A stretch of 64,000 bases of DNA from Kitasatospora aureofaciens (GCF_001188955.3 NZ_JPRF03000022.1:92935-156934), one strand, 5' to 3'. Shown: positions 49,000-59,772, counted from the first letter of the stretch. Translations and numbers: made by a program. Notes: generated by a model not told the origin, from the letters alone.

Positions 49000-50511
49000 G
49001 TGAGCGTCATGAACCTGGTCTCCTACGAGGACGCTCTCGCGTCGTACGACCCGGTGATGGGCCTTGAGGTCCACGTCGAGCTCGGTACCAAGACCAAGAT
49101 GTTCTGCGGTTGCTCGACCGAGCTGGGCGCCGAGCCGAACAGCCAGACCTGCCCGACCTGCCTGGGCCTGCCGGGCTCGCTGCCGGTGGTCAACGCGGTG
49201 GGCGTGGAGTCGGCGGTCAAGATCGGCCTGGCGCTGAACTGCGAGATCGCCGAGTGGTGCCGGTTCGCGCGGAAGAACTACTTCTACCCGGACATGCCCA
49301 AGAACTTCCAGACCTCGCAGTACGACGAGCCGATCGCCTTCAACGGCTACCTCGACGTGCAGCTGGAGGACGGCTCGACCTTCCGCGTGGAGATCGAGCG
49401 CGCCCACATGGAGGAGGACACCGGCAAGTCCAGCCACGTCGGCGGCGCCACCGGCCGCATCCACGGGGCCACCCACTCGCTGCTCGACTACAACCGGGCC
49501 GGCATCCCGCTGATCGAGATCGTCACCAAGCCGATCGTCGGCGCGGGCGAGCGCGCCCCCGAGGTCGCCAAGGCGTACGTCGCCGAGCTGCGCGAGCTGA
49601 TCAAGTCCCTGGGCGTCTCCGAGGCCCGGATGGACAAGGGCCAGATGCGCTGCGACGTCAACCTGTCGCTGCGCCCGCACGGCACCGAGACCTTCGGCAC
49701 CCGTTCCGAGACCAAGAACGTCAACTCGCTGCGCAGCGTGGAGCGGGCCGCCCGGTTCGAGATCCAGCGCCACGCCACCGTGCTGACCGACGGCGGCACC
49801 ATCGTCCAGGAGACCCGCCACTTCCACGAGGACGACGGCACCACCACCTCGGGCCGGATCAAGGACAACGCCGAGGACTACCGCTACTTCCCGGAGCCGG
49901 ACCTGGTGCCGGTGGCCCCCTCCCGCGAGTGGGTCGAGGAGCTGCGCGCCGCGCTGCCGGAGCTGCCGCGGGTGCGTCGCGCCCGGCTGCAGGCCGAGTG
50001 GGGCCTGTCCGACAAGGACATGCAGTCCGTGCTCAACGCCGGTGCGGTCGAGCCGATCCAGGAGACCATCGCGGCCGGCGCCCCGGCCGACCAGGCCCGC
50101 AAGTGGTGGATGGGCGAGCTGGCCCGCCGCGCCAACGAGACCGGCACCGAGCTGGCCGAGCAGCCGATCACCCCGGCGCAGGTCGCCCGGGTCACCGCGC
50201 TGGTCGCCGAGGGCAAGCTGAACGACAAGCTGGCCCGTCAGGTCATCGAGGCCGTGCTGGCCGGCGAGGGCGAGCCGGACGAGGTCGTCGAGAAGCGCGG
50301 CCTGGCCGTGGTCTCGGACGACTCCGCCCTGGGTGCGGCCGTCGACCAGGCCATCGCCGAGAACGAGGCCGTCGCCGCCAAGATCCGCGACGGCAAGGTC
50401 GCGGCCGTGGGCGCGCTGGTCGGTGCGGTCATGAAGGCCACCCGCGGCCAGGCGGACGCGGCGCGCGTCAAGGATCTGATCCTGGAGCGGCTCGGCGCGG
50501 AAGGACAGTAG
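49000..50511 (+). CDS. gatB: Asp/Glu-tRNA amidotransferase subunit B
   Basis: 503-residue GatB, which binds the mischarged tRNA and activates the aminoacyl group with [23 protein letters not shown] near residue 16 and ADMDRANIP-like [15 protein letters not shown] are family motifs. The C-terminal YqeY-like tail ([12 protein letters not shown]) is present. Zn-ligand cysteines appear as CGCS...CPTC. GTG 49000 is five bases after GAAGGGA. The ATG at 49009 is possible but poorly spaced. It ends the gatCAB operon before the terminator at 50621. Confidence 0.97.
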   Translation: MSVMNLVSYEDALASYDPVMGLEVHVELGTKTKMFCGCSTELGAEPNSQTCPTCLGLPGSLPVVNAVGVESAVKIGLALNCEIAEWCRFARKNYFYPDMPKNFQTSQYDEPIAFNGYLDVQLEDGSTFRVEIERAHMEEDTGKSSHVGGATGRIHGATHSLLDYNRAGIPLIEIVTKPIVGAGERAPEVAKAYVAELRELIKSLGVSEARMDKGQMRCDVNLSLRPHGTETFGTRSETKNVNSLRSVERAARFEIQRHATVLTDGGTIVQETRHFHEDDGTTTSGRIKDNAEDYRYFPEPDLVPVAPSREWVEELRAALPELPRVRRARLQAEWGLSDKDMQSVLNAGAVEPIQETIAAGAPADQARKWWMGELARRANETGTELAEQPITPAQVARVTALVAEGKLNDKLARQVIEAVLAGEGEPDEVVEKRGLAVVSDDSALGAAVDQAIAENEAVAAKIRDGKVAAVGALVGAVMKATRGQADAARVKDLILERLGAEGQ

Positions 50512-50581
50512 GCACGCTCTGGAGAAGCCGGGCGTCTCCGCCTGAGTCATCCATGGTCGCCTGAGCCGTTGAGGCCACCTT

Positions 50582-50690
50582 CCTAAGGCGTCTAAGGCGT
50601 CTAAGGCCCTCTAAGTAAGGCCTAAGGCCCTGTCTCACCTATGTATCTAGGTGAGACAGGGCCTTAAGCCTTTTTCGGCGCCCCATCTAA
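50582..50690. repeat. cluster of CTAAGG repeats after gatB
   Basis: The hexamer CTAAGG occurs five times between about 50583 and 50692 (three in near-tandem TCTAAGGCG-type units at 50582-50606), with a partial CTAAG copy at 50611. The 5' part abuts the terminator hairpin. It could be slipped-strand expansion or a leftover of a mobile repeat. Function unknown. Confidence 0.6.
50621..50675 (+). terminator. strong rho-independent terminator after gatB
   Basis: 20-base arms (50621-50640 and 50649-50668, 18 matches, 8-base loop) followed by CCTTTTT (50669-50675). This is one of the few hairpins here with a true T-run. Confidence 0.9.
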
Positions 50691-50716
50691 GGCATCCGGC
50701 CTTCGGAAGATGGGGC
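50680..50716. terminator. second hairpin after gatB
   Basis: Arms GCCCCATCT (50680-50688) and AGATGGGGC (50708-50716) enclose a TCCG..CGGA inner stem (about 50695-50707). It may be a terminator of the other strand or a back-up hairpin. Confidence 0.6.
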
Positions 50717-50800
50717 ACGCTCCCGATGTGGCACCCCCCACTGGGGGAGGAAGCTCTTACTCGTCAGGGAAACGAAGGTGAAACCCGAAGGGGAACCGAA

Positions 50801-50959
50801 GTGATCGAGTACCAGCTCATCCAGCAGCAGGCCCACGAGCTCGAACTCCGTGCCGAGCACGAGCGTCTGGTCCGCGAGGCCAGGCGGACCGGCCGCCTCC
50901 GCCGCCGTCCGGTGGCCGCCCGCTTCCAGCGGCGCCCCGTGCGTCAGCCGGAGTGCTGA
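50801..50959 (+). CDS. small basic hypothetical protein
   Basis: 52-residue protein beginning at GTG 50801 behind GAAGGGGAA. The N-terminal half is predicted helical (EYQLIQQQAHELELRAEHER) and the C-terminal half is Arg-rich (RRTGRLRRRPVAARFQRRPVRQ). This helix-plus-basic-tail design is common among short streptomycete proteins of unknown role. It lies 134 bases upstream of the LuxR-family regulator. It could bind nucleic acid, but nothing in the sequence proves it. Confidence 0.65.
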   Translation: MIEYQLIQQQAHELELRAEHERLVREARRTGRLRRRPVAARFQRRPVRQPEC

Positions 50960-51093
50960 CGGTGCGGCACCATGGCGGTGCCGGAGGAGTTCTGGAGGGG
51001 GAGGCGCCACGGGAGAGCGCCTCCCCCTCCGGGCGTTCGCCGGGCGAGATAACCCCTCTCACCGGCGGCTCCGGCTATGGCATGCTCGCCTCC

Positions 51094-54000
51094 ATGCAGC
51101 AGATATCGGTCAGTCCCGTCTTCGTCGGCCGCGGCAGCGAGATCACCGAACTGACCGACGCGCTGCGCCGCGCGGGCACCGGCAGCCCGCAGGCCGTGCT
51201 GATCGGCGGCGAGGCCGGCATCGGCAAGACCCGGCTGCTGGAGGAGTTCCTGCAGCGGGCCTGCGACGGGGGAGCGGTCACCACGCTCGGCAGCTGTCTG
51301 GAGGTCGGCGCCGAGGGCCTGCCGTACGCGCCGCTGGCCACCGCGCTGCGCCGGCTGCACCGCTCGCTGGGCGCCGAGTTCGAGGCCGCGGCCGCCGGCA
51401 GCGAGGGCCACCTGGCCCGGCTGCTCTCCGAGTTCGGCGAGGCGGACGGCGAACCCAACGACGAGTACGGCCGGGCCCGGCTGTTCGAGCACACCGCGAG
51501 GCTGTTCGAACGGTTCGGCGCGGAACGTACCCTCGTGCTCGCCGTCGAGGACCTGCACTGGTCCGACCGCTCCACCCGGGAACTGCTCGCCTTCCTGGTG
51601 CGCACCCTGCACCGCTCGCGGGTGTTGCTGGTCGCCACCTACCGCACCGACGACCTGCACCGCCGCCACCCGCTGCGCCCCTTCCTCGCCGAGCTCGAAC
51701 GGCTGCGCACCGTCCAGCGGCTGGAGCTGGCGCGGTTCGGCCGCCGCGAGGTCGCGGCCCAGCTGGCCGGCATCCTCGGCACCGGCGCCCCCGACCACCA
51801 GCTGGTGGACCGCATCCTCCGCCGCTCGGAGGGCAACCCGTTCTTCGTCGAGGAACTGGCCACCGCCTTCGAGGACGGCTGCGGCGCCGGGCTGACCGAC
51901 TCGCTGCGGGACATCCTGCTGGTCCGGGTCGAGGGGCTGGACGAGGAGGCCCAGCGGGTGGTGCGGATCGCCGCCGAGGGCGGCTCGCACGTCGAACACG
52001 CCCTGCTGGCCGCCGTCCTGGACGACGACGAGGAGGCGCTGATCGAGGCGCTGCGGGCGGCCGTCGGCGCCAACATCCTGCGCCCGGACAGCGAGGGCGA
52101 GGGCTACCGCTTCCGGCACGCGCTGGTCCGGGAGGCGGTCTCGGACGACCTGCTGCCCGGCGAACGGCACCGGATCAACCGCAAGTTCGCGCTCGCCGTG
52201 GAGGCCCAGCCGCAGCTCGTCCCCTGCGACGCGCTGCCCGCCCGGCTGGCCAACTACTGGTACCACGCGCACGATCCGGCGCGCGCCCTGCCGACGGCCC
52301 TGGACGCCGCCCGCGCGGCCCGGCGCCGCAACGCCTTCGCCGAGCAACTCGGCATGCTGGAACGCGCCCTGGAGCTGTGGGACCAGGTCTCCGAGGAGGT
52401 GCTGACGCACACCCTGCGCCCGTACGACTGGGCCGAGACCTACCCGCCCGGCTCCTGCGACCACAGCCCGGCCGACGCCGACTGCGACCGGATCCAGCTG
52501 GTCGACGTGCTGGCTGAGGCGGTGGTCGCGGCCAGGCGCTGCGGCGACCGCGAGCGCGGCCTGAGCCTGGCCAAGCGCGGTCTCCGGCTCGTCGACGAGG
52601 CGGAGCACCCGGTGCGCTCGGCGTGGTTCCGGATCAACCGGGCCCGGATGCTGGGCAATCTGCGCCGCTCGGGGGACGACGAGGAGATCGCCCGCGCGTA
52701 CCGGCTGGTGGACGGCCTGCCGCCGTCCGCCGTGCAGGCCGAGGTGTTCGCCCTGGCGGCCGGGGTGGCCGTGGTCAGATCGCCCCGCCTCGAACACCTG
52801 GAACTGGCCCAGCGGGCGATCCGGATCGCCGAACAGGTCGGCGCTCACTCGGTCGAGGTGCACGCCCGGATGACCCTCGGCAGCCTGCGCTACGACCTCC
52901 TGGGCGACGCCGAGGGCGGACTGGCCGAGCTGACCGCGGCGGTCGAGCGGGCCCGGCAGCTGGGCGTGCCGGACCTCCTGCTGCGCGGCATCAACAACCT
53001 GGCCAGCATGCAGCGCGGACTGGGCCGGGCCGAGGAGGCCGTGCGGCTGGCCCGGGAGGGCCTGGAGTACGCGGACGGCAACGGGCTGCAGCGCAACATC
53101 GGCAACATCCTGACCGGCAACCTGGTCGAGGCGCTGGCCGACCTCGGGCAGGTCCGGGAGGCCCAGGAACTGCTCGCCGCCAGCGAGCTGGTCGGCCTGC
53201 CCGGCTCCCACGCCGAGTTCCTGGACCGGATGGGCGGCGACCTCGCCGTCCTGCGGGGGGACTTCGCCACCGCGGCGACCCTGCTGGCGCAGGCCCGGGC
53301 GGCGAACCGGGTCGGCCAGGCGCAGCACAGCGTGCCGATCAGCCGGCTGGCCGTGCGGCTCGCCGCGTACGGCGGGCGGCCGCTGGAGGCCCGGGCCGAA
53401 CTGCTCGCCGCGCTCGCCGAGGAGGGGCGGCTCGGCTACGAGGCCGACGTCTACCCGCTGCTGGTGGAGGCCGCCGGGGTGGAGGCGGACAGCCTGGGCC
53501 TGCCGGAGGCCGAGGCGGGCCGGGCCGAGGTGCTGGCCGCGATCGCCGCGGCGGGCGCCGACCTGCGACCCCAGTCGCCGCTGCACCACGGCTGGGCCCG
53601 GCTGCTGGAGGCCGAACTGGCCCGCGCCAGGGCCGCGGACACGCCGGAGCAGTGGGCGCGGGCGGTCACCGAACTGCGGCCGACCGGCCTGCCGTACCCG
53701 CTGGCCCTCGCGCTGCTGCGGGCCGCCGAGGCGGAGGTCCGGGCCGGTCGGCGGGAGTCCGCGGCCGAACTGCTGCGGGAGGCGGCCGAACTGGCGGCCG
53801 CGCGGGGCGATCGGCCGCTCGGGGCGCAGATCGCCGCCCTGGCCGAGCGGGCCGGACTCACCCTGACCCCGGCCGCGCGACCGGCCGCCGCGGCCGCCCC
53901 GGTACAGGCCGTCGGCGACTCCTTCGGGCTCACCCCCCGTGAGCGGGACGTGCTCCGGTTGCTCGCGCGGGGGTGGACCAACCGGCAGATCGCCGAGGAG

Positions 54001-54141
54001 CTGTACATCTCTCCGAAGACCGCGAGCGTGCACGTGTCCAACATCCTCGGCAAGCTCGAGGTCGGCGGCCGGGGCGAGGCGGCCGCGCTGGCCCACCGGT
54101 TGCGGCTGTTCCCCGACGACCTGGCCCCCGCGGGCCGGTGA
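51094..54141 (+). CDS. large LuxR-family (LAL) regulator
   Basis: 1015-residue ATP-binding LuxR-type regulator. The N-terminal AAA ATPase has Walker A GGEAGIGKTRLL (about residue 40) and Walker B LVLAVEDLHWSD. A long TPR-like helical middle follows. The C-terminal HTH (about residues 945-1000) contains LTPRERDVLRLLARGWTNRQIAEELYISPKTASVHVSNIL. Proteins of this type often control secondary metabolism or sugar and stress responses as pathway activators. The start is uncertain: ATG 51094 begins at the domain, and ATG 51082 is four codons upstream. A 15-base hairpin follows at 54149. Target unknown. It is about 10 kb from the NRPS cluster and need not control it. Confidence 0.92.
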   Translation: MQQISVSPVFVGRGSEITELTDALRRAGTGSPQAVLIGGEAGIGKTRLLEEFLQRACDGGAVTTLGSCLEVGAEGLPYAPLATALRRLHRSLGAEFEAAAAGSEGHLARLLSEFGEADGEPNDEYGRARLFEHTARLFERFGAERTLVLAVEDLHWSDRSTRELLAFLVRTLHRSRVLLVATYRTDDLHRRHPLRPFLAELERLRTVQRLELARFGRREVAAQLAGILGTGAPDHQLVDRILRRSEGNPFFVEELATAFEDGCGAGLTDSLRDILLVRVEGLDEEAQRVVRIAAEGGSHVEHALLAAVLDDDEEALIEALRAAVGANILRPDSEGEGYRFRHALVREAVSDDLLPGERHRINRKFALAVEAQPQLVPCDALPARLANYWYHAHDPARALPTALDAARAARRRNAFAEQLGMLERALELWDQVSEEVLTHTLRPYDWAETYPPGSCDHSPADADCDRIQLVDVLAEAVVAARRCGDRERGLSLAKRGLRLVDEAEHPVRSAWFRINRARMLGNLRRSGDDEEIARAYRLVDGLPPSAVQAEVFALAAGVAVVRSPRLEHLELAQRAIRIAEQVGAHSVEVHARMTLGSLRYDLLGDAEGGLAELTAAVERARQLGVPDLLLRGINNLASMQRGLGRAEEAVRLAREGLEYADGNGLQRNIGNILTGNLVEALADLGQVREAQELLAASELVGLPGSHAEFLDRMGGDLAVLRGDFATAATLLAQARAANRVGQAQHSVPISRLAVRLAAYGGRPLEARAELLAALAEEGRLGYEADVYPLLVEAAGVEADSLGLPEAEAGRAEVLAAIAAAGADLRPQSPLHHGWARLLEAELARARAADTPEQWARAVTELRPTGLPYPLALALLRAAEAEVRAGRRESAAELLREAAELAAARGDRPLGAQIAALAERAGLTLTPAARPAAAAAPVQAVGDSFGLTPRERDVLRLLARGWTNRQIAEELYISPKTASVHVSNILGKLEVGGRGEAAALAHRLRLFPDDLAPAGR

Positions 54142-54148
54142 ATCCGCA

Positions 54149-54180
54149 GGCCGCCGACCGTACCCGTACGGTCGGCGGCC
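54149..54180 (+). terminator. terminator after the LuxR gene
   Basis: Near-perfect inverted repeat GGCCGCCGACCGTAC (54149-54163) with its complement (54166-54180), eight bases after the LuxR stop. The apex GTAC-CC-GTAC will open into a small loop. Confidence 0.8.
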
Positions 54181-54327
54181 AGGGCGGCCGCGAGGGGCGA
54201 GCGCCGTTGCGTGCTCCCGTGCGCGCCGCGTGAGCCCCTGCCCGCGCGCCGCCGCCAACCGGGCCGATTGGTCGGAATCGAGTGCAGTTCCCCGCTCTGT
54301 CGCCATTACTCTAAGTTGAGTGTGCGT

Positions 54328-54340
54328 GTCATTGAGTGAC
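54328..54340. promoter_or_regulatory. palindrome upstream of the second GGDEF-EAL gene
   Basis: GTCATTGAGTGAC, a 13-base palindrome 177 bases before the start at 54517. It matches the core of the site at 44655-44667 (GTCACTGTGTGAC) at 11 of 13 positions. Half-site spacing differs from the canonical BldD box, so I do not call it one. The remaining ~330 bases between the LuxR terminator and 54517 hold no other gene. Confidence 0.5.
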
Positions 54341-54516
54341 GGAATTGGTGTAGGGTCCCGATCGGGAGCATCGGTGCGGTGCGGCGACCGGAAGGCCGCC
54401 CGCCCCCTGGGCCGCCGTCCTGACGGGGCGCCAGGCCACTGCGTACGGCCGAGAGGCGCGCGGCCGGTGGCCCGTGGCCGGGGCGCCAGGCCCCGGGCCG
54501 GAGGGGGAGAGGCCGA

Positions 54517-57500
54517 GTGAGCTCCACCGATACGGTGCTGCCCGGGCCCGGACGACCGGGCGCACCGCCCACCGACACGTCCGCCGCCGAGCCGCCGGCA
54601 CCCGCCGGGCGCGGCCCGCTGCGTCGGCTCCGGGAGAGCCGCGCGCTGCCCGGCCTCGCCCTCGGCGGGCTCTGCGCGGCCTACGCGCTGGGCGCCGCCA
54701 CCGGCTGGGGATCGCACCAACTGGCCATCTTCATGGGTGATTTCGGGCTGGCCGCGGCCGCCCTCGCGGCCGCGCTGTCCTGCCTGGTGTACGGCTGCAC
54801 GGTCGGCGGCCACGCCCGCCCGGCCTGGCTACTGTTCGGCCTCTCCTCGTTCGTGGTCTCCCTCGGCAACGGCACCTGGGGCTGGTACGAACTGATCGTG
54901 CGCACCCAGCCGCCGCGGGACTCGCTCGCCGACTGCGCCTTCCTGCTGTTCGCCCCGCTCGCCATCACCGGTGTCCTGGTGCTCGCCCAGCACCCCCGCT
55001 CGGCGGCCGGCTGGCTGTGCCTGCTGCTCGACGGCTGGCTGATCGCCGGCTCGCTGTTCACCCTCAGCTGGAGCCTGGCGCTCGGCCGGATCGCGGCCGG
55101 CGAGGGCTGCTCCCCGCTGCGGCTGGCCCTCAACCTCGCCTACCCGGTGCTGGACATCCTGCTGGTCAGCCTGGTGGTGGGGCTGCGCTTCAGCGGCCGG
55201 GACGGCAACCGGGCGGCGGTGCACACCGCGATGCTCGCGCTCGCCGTCACGGTGATCTGCGACGCCCTGTTCACCTCCCCGCAGCTGCACAGCAGCTACC
55301 ACTCCGGCGACCTGCTGGACGCGGGCTGGTTCACCGGCAGTCTGCTGCTCGCCTGGGCGCCGTGGTCCCAGCGCTGGCGTCGCCCGCTGCGCGAGCACCC
55401 CTCGGCCGGCGGGCTGCCGCGCCGCCGGGTGGCCACCACCTTCAGCGCGCTCACCCCGTACGCGGCCGCCGCGGTCTGCACCGCCGGAATCCTCTACAAC
55501 GCCCTCGGCGGGCGCCAGTTGGACCGCGTGGTGGCCGCGGCTGCATGCACCGTCGGGCTGGCGCTGATCCTCAGGCAAGGCGTCATGCTGCTCGACAATC
55601 TCTCACTGGCCCAGGAACTCGCCCACAAGGAGGCGCACTTCCGCTCCCTGGTGCAGGGCTCCAGTGACGTCATCATGATCGCCGGGGCCAACGGCGTGCT
55701 CTCGTACGTCTCCCCGGCGGCGCTCGGCGTCTACGGGCGGGACCCGGAGGAACTGGTCGGTGGCAACCTGCTGGACCTGGTCCACCCCGAGGACGTCGGC
55801 CGGGTGCTCTCCGAGGTCCGCCGCTACCTGGCGCGGGTCAGGCTGGCCGCCCACCGCACCCCGGGCACCGTGGAGGCCTCGGCCCGGGTGGAGTGCCGGA
55901 TCAGCTCCGGCATCGGCGAGTGGCTGCACGTCGAGTCGACGGTCAGCCGGCACCGCGACGGCCTGCTGCTCAACAGCCGGGACGTCACCGAACGGGTCAT
56001 GCTCCAGGCCCAGTTGCAGCACAACGCCTTCCACGACCCGCTCACCGACCTGCCCAACCGCGCGCTGTTCGCCCAGCGGCTGCGCGCCGCCCTCGGCACC
56101 CGCGGCCAGCAGGGCGGGACGGGCGCCGGCATCGCCGTGCTCTTCCTCGACCTGGACGGCTTCAAGGCGGTCAACGACACCGCCGGCCACCAGGTCGGCG
56201 ACGAACTGCTGGTGCAGGCCGCCCGCCGGCTGCAGGGCGCCGTCCGCTGCGGAGACACCGTCGCCCGGTTCGGCGGCGACGAGTTCGCCGCGCTGGTCTG
56301 CGGCCCGCTCGGCAGGCTGCAGGTCCAGGAGCTGGCCGAGCGGCTGCGGATCGCGCTCTCCGAGCCGTACTGGATCGGCGGCGTCGAACTCGGCGTCGCC
56401 GCCAGCATCGGCATCGCCTTCGGCACCCCCGAACGCGGCCCGGCCGCCGACCCGAGAGCCGCCGCCGACGAGCTGATGCGCAACGCCGACCTCGCGATGT
56501 ACCGGGCCAAGTCCGAGGGCAAGGGCCGGGTGGTGCTCTACGCCCCCGCGATGCGGGCCGACCTGGAGCGCCGCACCGAGCTGGAGGAACGGCTGCGGGT
56601 GGCCGTCCGGGAGGGCGGCTTCACCCTGCTCCACCAGCCCGTGGTGGACCTCGGGAGCGGCGCGGTGACCGGCATCGAGGCCCAGGCCCGCTGGCGCTCG
56701 GCGGGCGGCCTGCTGCTCACCCCGGCCGAGTTCCTGCGCTCCGCCGAACACGGCGACGCGGCGACCCGGTTCTCCCGCTGGCTGGTGCAGGAGGCGGTCA
56801 CGGCCGCCGCCGACCGGCGCGCGCAGTCCGGCCGGGCCCGCGGCGGCGTGCCGGTGCCCGTCCCGGTGGCCGTCCGGCTCTCCGCCGAGCGGCTCTGCTC
56901 ACCCGGCCTGTACGAGACGGTGGCCGCGGCGCTGCGCGACACCGGGCTGCCGGCCGGCGACCTGGTGATCGAGGTGGCCCGGACGGGTCCGGACCAGCTC
57001 GCCGACGAGCTCGGCCGTCGGCTGACCGCGCTGCGCGGACTCGGCGTCTCCACCTGGCTGGCCGGATACGGCGCCGGCAGCGGCTCCCTGGGGGCGCTCG
57101 CGCGGCTGCCGCTGGACGGGCTCAAGCTGGACCGCACGCTGGTCCAGGGTCTCGGCGAGTCCGCGCTCAGCCACACCCTGGCCGGGCACGCCCTGCGACT
57201 CGGCCGGGACCTCGGGATGGCCACCGCCGCCGAGGGGGTGGACCTCCCGCGGCAGGTCGCCGCGCTGCAGGAGCTGGGCTGCCGGCTGGCCCAGGGCTCG
57301 GCCTTCGCGCCGCCGCTGGACGAGACCCGGCTGCGCCGGGCGCTGGCCCGCCGCGGCTACCCGCTGCCCAAGCCGCTCGGCTCGCTGTCCGCCCGCCGCG
57401 CCCAGCTGGCCGCAGACCCCCGTACGAGTGGCCGTGCGGACCCCGCGGGAGGGCGTGTCGTACATCACCGCGGGGCCTCCGACCTGCCCGAACGCCCGGC

Positions 57501-57555
57501 CGCCGCCGGTCCGGCAGCCGGTCCGCATGGCGAGACGGTCATCCCACCTGCTTGA
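54517..57555 (+). CDS. membrane PAS-GGDEF-EAL protein with degenerate EAL
   Basis: 1012 residues. About eight or nine membrane helices (about 45-355) are followed by a PAS sensor (about 365-490), GGDEF (about 505-670) and an EAL-like domain (about 690-950). The GGDEF motif FGGDEFAAL is intact, so diguanylate cyclase activity is possible. The EAL domain is degraded: EAL reads EAQ (GIEAQARW), and the DDFGTG loop reads GYGAGSGS, losing the metal-binding Asp pair. Phosphodiesterase activity is therefore unlikely, and the domain may bind c-di-GMP as a receptor. GTG 54517 follows GGAGGGGGAGAGG. Confidence 0.9.
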   Translation: MSSTDTVLPGPGRPGAPPTDTSAAEPPAPAGRGPLRRLRESRALPGLALGGLCAAYALGAATGWGSHQLAIFMGDFGLAAAALAAALSCLVYGCTVGGHARPAWLLFGLSSFVVSLGNGTWGWYELIVRTQPPRDSLADCAFLLFAPLAITGVLVLAQHPRSAAGWLCLLLDGWLIAGSLFTLSWSLALGRIAAGEGCSPLRLALNLAYPVLDILLVSLVVGLRFSGRDGNRAAVHTAMLALAVTVICDALFTSPQLHSSYHSGDLLDAGWFTGSLLLAWAPWSQRWRRPLREHPSAGGLPRRRVATTFSALTPYAAAAVCTAGILYNALGGRQLDRVVAAAACTVGLALILRQGVMLLDNLSLAQELAHKEAHFRSLVQGSSDVIMIAGANGVLSYVSPAALGVYGRDPEELVGGNLLDLVHPEDVGRVLSEVRRYLARVRLAAHRTPGTVEASARVECRISSGIGEWLHVESTVSRHRDGLLLNSRDVTERVMLQAQLQHNAFHDPLTDLPNRALFAQRLRAALGTRGQQGGTGAGIAVLFLDLDGFKAVNDTAGHQVGDELLVQAARRLQGAVRCGDTVARFGGDEFAALVCGPLGRLQVQELAERLRIALSEPYWIGGVELGVAASIGIAFGTPERGPAADPRAAADELMRNADLAMYRAKSEGKGRVVLYAPAMRADLERRTELEERLRVAVREGGFTLLHQPVVDLGSGAVTGIEAQARWRSAGGLLLTPAEFLRSAEHGDAATRFSRWLVQEAVTAAADRRAQSGRARGGVPVPVPVAVRLSAERLCSPGLYETVAAALRDTGLPAGDLVIEVARTGPDQLADELGRRLTALRGLGVSTWLAGYGAGSGSLGALARLPLDGLKLDRTLVQGLGESALSHTLAGHALRLGRDLGMATAAEGVDLPRQVAALQELGCRLAQGSAFAPPLDETRLRRALARRGYPLPKPLGSLSARRAQLAADPRTSGRADPAGGRVVHHRGASDLPERPAAAGPAAGPHGETVIPPA

Positions 57556-57588
57556 CACGCCACCCCGGACGGGAGGAAGGTCGTTGCC

Positions 57589-57630
57589 ATGCGCACCCGA
57601 ATTCTCGTACTTGGCGGGCGCGTCGGCTGA
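57589..57630 (+). CDS. ilvB leader peptide (transcription attenuation)
   Basis: 13-residue peptide [13 protein letters not shown] behind GGAGGAAGG. It has consecutive Ile-Leu-Val-Leu codons (ATT CTC GTA CTT), including codons unusual for this GC-rich genome. Ribosome stalling at these when branched-chain aminoacyl-tRNAs are low would favour an antiterminator over the attenuator hairpin at 57671-57704. This is the classic actinobacterial ilvB leader design. Confidence 0.85.
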   Translation: MRTRILVLGGRVG

Positions 57631-57670
57631 GTGGGCTCGCACGCCCCGCTCGTGACAGACCGACGCGCCA

Positions 57671-57704
57671 CCCCTCGCATGCCCTTGGGCACGAGGGGTT
57701 TTTT
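57671..57704 (+). terminator. ilvBNC attenuator terminator
   Basis: Arms CCCCTCG (57671-57677) and CGAGGGG (57692-57698) with inner TGCCC/GGGCA, directly followed by six T residues (57699-57704). It lies 40 bases after the leader stop and 180 bases before the ilvB start, as expected for an attenuator. Confidence 0.85.
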
Positions 57705-57884
57705 GTTGCACTGACGCTGTTCCCACCGCAAGACCCCTGGCCCCGACCGCCCCGGAGGGTCCGACTCGTCGGATCGAGCGGGACGATTGAGGCAGAGCCG
57801 GCGATCGGCCCGGCCCGGGACCCCACCCTCGCACCACCGGGGCCCGCAGCACCGGACCGGCAAAACCCGAGAAGAGACAGGCAG

Positions 57885-59738
57885 ATGACCGAGCACGCCG
57901 CATCCCCCCGCCGCGGGGACAACCCGGCCGCCCACGCTCCCGCTCCCCAGCACGTCGCCGAGACCATGACCGGAGCCCAGTCGCTCATCCGCTCGCTCGA
58001 AGCCGTGGGCGCGGACACCGTCTTCGGCATCCCGGGCGGGGCCATCCTTCCCGCGTACGACCCGCTGATGGACTCGGTCAAGGTGCGCCACATCCTGGTC
58101 CGCCACGAGCAGGGCGCCGGCCACGCCGCCACCGGCTACGCCCAGGCCACCGGCAAGGTCGGGGTCTGCATGGCCACCTCCGGCCCCGGCGCGACCAACC
58201 TGGTCACCCCGATCGCCGACGCCTACATGGACTCCGTGCCGGTGGTCGCGATCACCGGCCAGGTCTCCTCCAAGGCGATCGGCACCGACGCCTTCCAGGA
58301 GGCGGACATCTGCGGCATCACGATGCCGATCACCAAGCACAACTACCTGGTGACCGACCCGGCCGAGATCCCCCGGGTGATCGCCGAGGCCTTCCACATC
58401 GCCGCCACCGGCCGACCCGGCCCGGTCCTGGTCGACATCGCCAAGGACGCGCTGCAGGCCACCACCACCTTCCGGTGGCCGGTCGAGACCGCGCTGCCGG
58501 GCTACCGGCCGGTCACCAAGCCGCACGCCAAGCAGATCCGCGAGGCCGCGAAGATGCTGGTCAGCAGCAAGCGCCCGGTCCTCTACGTCGGCGGCGGCGT
58601 GATCAAGGCCCAGGCCACCGCCGAGCTGCGGATCCTCGCCGAGCTGACCGGCGCCCCGGTCGTCACCACCCTGATGGCGCTCGGCGCCTTCCCGGACAGC
58701 CACCCGCAGCACCTGGGCATGCCCGGCATGCACGGCTCCGTCCCGGCCGTCACCGCGCTGCAGAAGTCGGACCTGCTGTTCACCCTCGGCGCCCGCTTCG
58801 ACGACCGGGTCACCGGCAAGCTGGACGGCTTCGCCCCGTACGCCAAGATCGTGCACGCCGACATCGACCCGGCCGAGATCGGCAAGAACCGCCCGGCGGA
58901 CGTCCCGATCGTCGGCGACGCCCGCGAGGTGCTGGCCGACCTGATCGTCGCCGTCCAGGCCGAGTTCGACGCCGGACACAAGGGCGACTACGCGGAATGG
59001 TGGGAGAAGCTCGACGAGTGGAAGCGGACCTACCCGCTGGGCTTCGAGCCGGCCCCGAACGGCCAGCTCTCCCCGCAGCAGGTCATCGAGCGGATCGGCC
59101 GGCTGGTCGGGCCGGACGCGATCTACGCTGCCGGCGTCGGCCAGCACCAGATGTGGAGCTCGCAGTACATCCGCTTCGAGAAGCCCGGCACCTGGCTCAA
59201 CTCCGGTGGCGCCGGCACCATGGGCTACGCCGTCCCGGCGGCGATGGGCGCCAAGGCGGGCCGCCCGGAGGCGGCGGTCTGGGCCATCGACGGCGACGGC
59301 TGCTTCCAGATGACCAACCAGGAGCTGGTCACCTGCGCCCTGAACGACATCCCGATCAAGGTCGCGGTCATCAACAACGGGTCGCTGGGCATGGTCCGGC
59401 AGTGGCAGACGCTCTTCTACAACCAGCGCTACTCCAACACCGTGCTGCACTCCGGCCCCGGCCACGACGGCATCGAGCCGCCGGCCCAGGGCACCCGCAT
59501 CCCCGACTTCGTCCTGCTGTCCGAGGCGATGGGCTGCGTCGGCCTGCGCTGTGAGCGCCCCGAGGACCTGGACGCGGTCATCAAGCAGGCGATGGAGATC
59601 AACGACCGCCCGGTGGTCATCGACTTCATCGTCCACCAGGACGCGATGGTGTGGCCGATGGTCGCGGCCGGCACCAGCAACGACGAGATCCAGTTCGCCA
59701 AGGGCGTCCGCCCCGACTTCGGCGACGATCTCGACTGA
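57885..59738 (+). CDS. ilvB: acetolactate synthase, large subunit
   Basis: 617-residue TPP enzyme making acetolactate or acetohydroxybutyrate for valine, leucine and isoleucine. An N-terminal extension of about 30 residues precedes [25 protein letters not shown]. The TPP-activating Glu lies in [20 protein letters not shown], and the TPP-binding motif [24 protein letters not shown] is intact. The ATG at 57885 is chosen over upstream frames. It forms an operon with ilvN and ilvC under the leader attenuator. Confidence 0.97.
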   Translation: MTEHAASPRRGDNPAAHAPAPQHVAETMTGAQSLIRSLEAVGADTVFGIPGGAILPAYDPLMDSVKVRHILVRHEQGAGHAATGYAQATGKVGVCMATSGPGATNLVTPIADAYMDSVPVVAITGQVSSKAIGTDAFQEADICGITMPITKHNYLVTDPAEIPRVIAEAFHIAATGRPGPVLVDIAKDALQATTTFRWPVETALPGYRPVTKPHAKQIREAAKMLVSSKRPVLYVGGGVIKAQATAELRILAELTGAPVVTTLMALGAFPDSHPQHLGMPGMHGSVPAVTALQKSDLLFTLGARFDDRVTGKLDGFAPYAKIVHADIDPAEIGKNRPADVPIVGDAREVLADLIVAVQAEFDAGHKGDYAEWWEKLDEWKRTYPLGFEPAPNGQLSPQQVIERIGRLVGPDAIYAAGVGQHQMWSSQYIRFEKPGTWLNSGGAGTMGYAVPAAMGAKAGRPEAAVWAIDGDGCFQMTNQELVTCALNDIPIKVAVINNGSLGMVRQWQTLFYNQRYSNTVLHSGPGHDGIEPPAQGTRIPDFVLLSEAMGCVGLRCERPEDLDAVIKQAMEINDRPVVIDFIVHQDAMVWPMVAAGTSNDEIQFAKGVRPDFGDDLD

Positions 59739-59772
59739 CGGCCCTGCCAACCCAGAACGACTGAGGAACCAC

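Noticed and set aside
50944..54813. 1289-residue open frame on the minus strand opposite the LuxR gene
   Set aside because: It mirrors a clearly functional plus-strand gene, is Gln/Arg/Gly-rich low-complexity sequence and has no recognisable domain. Long antisense frames are normal in GC-rich DNA.
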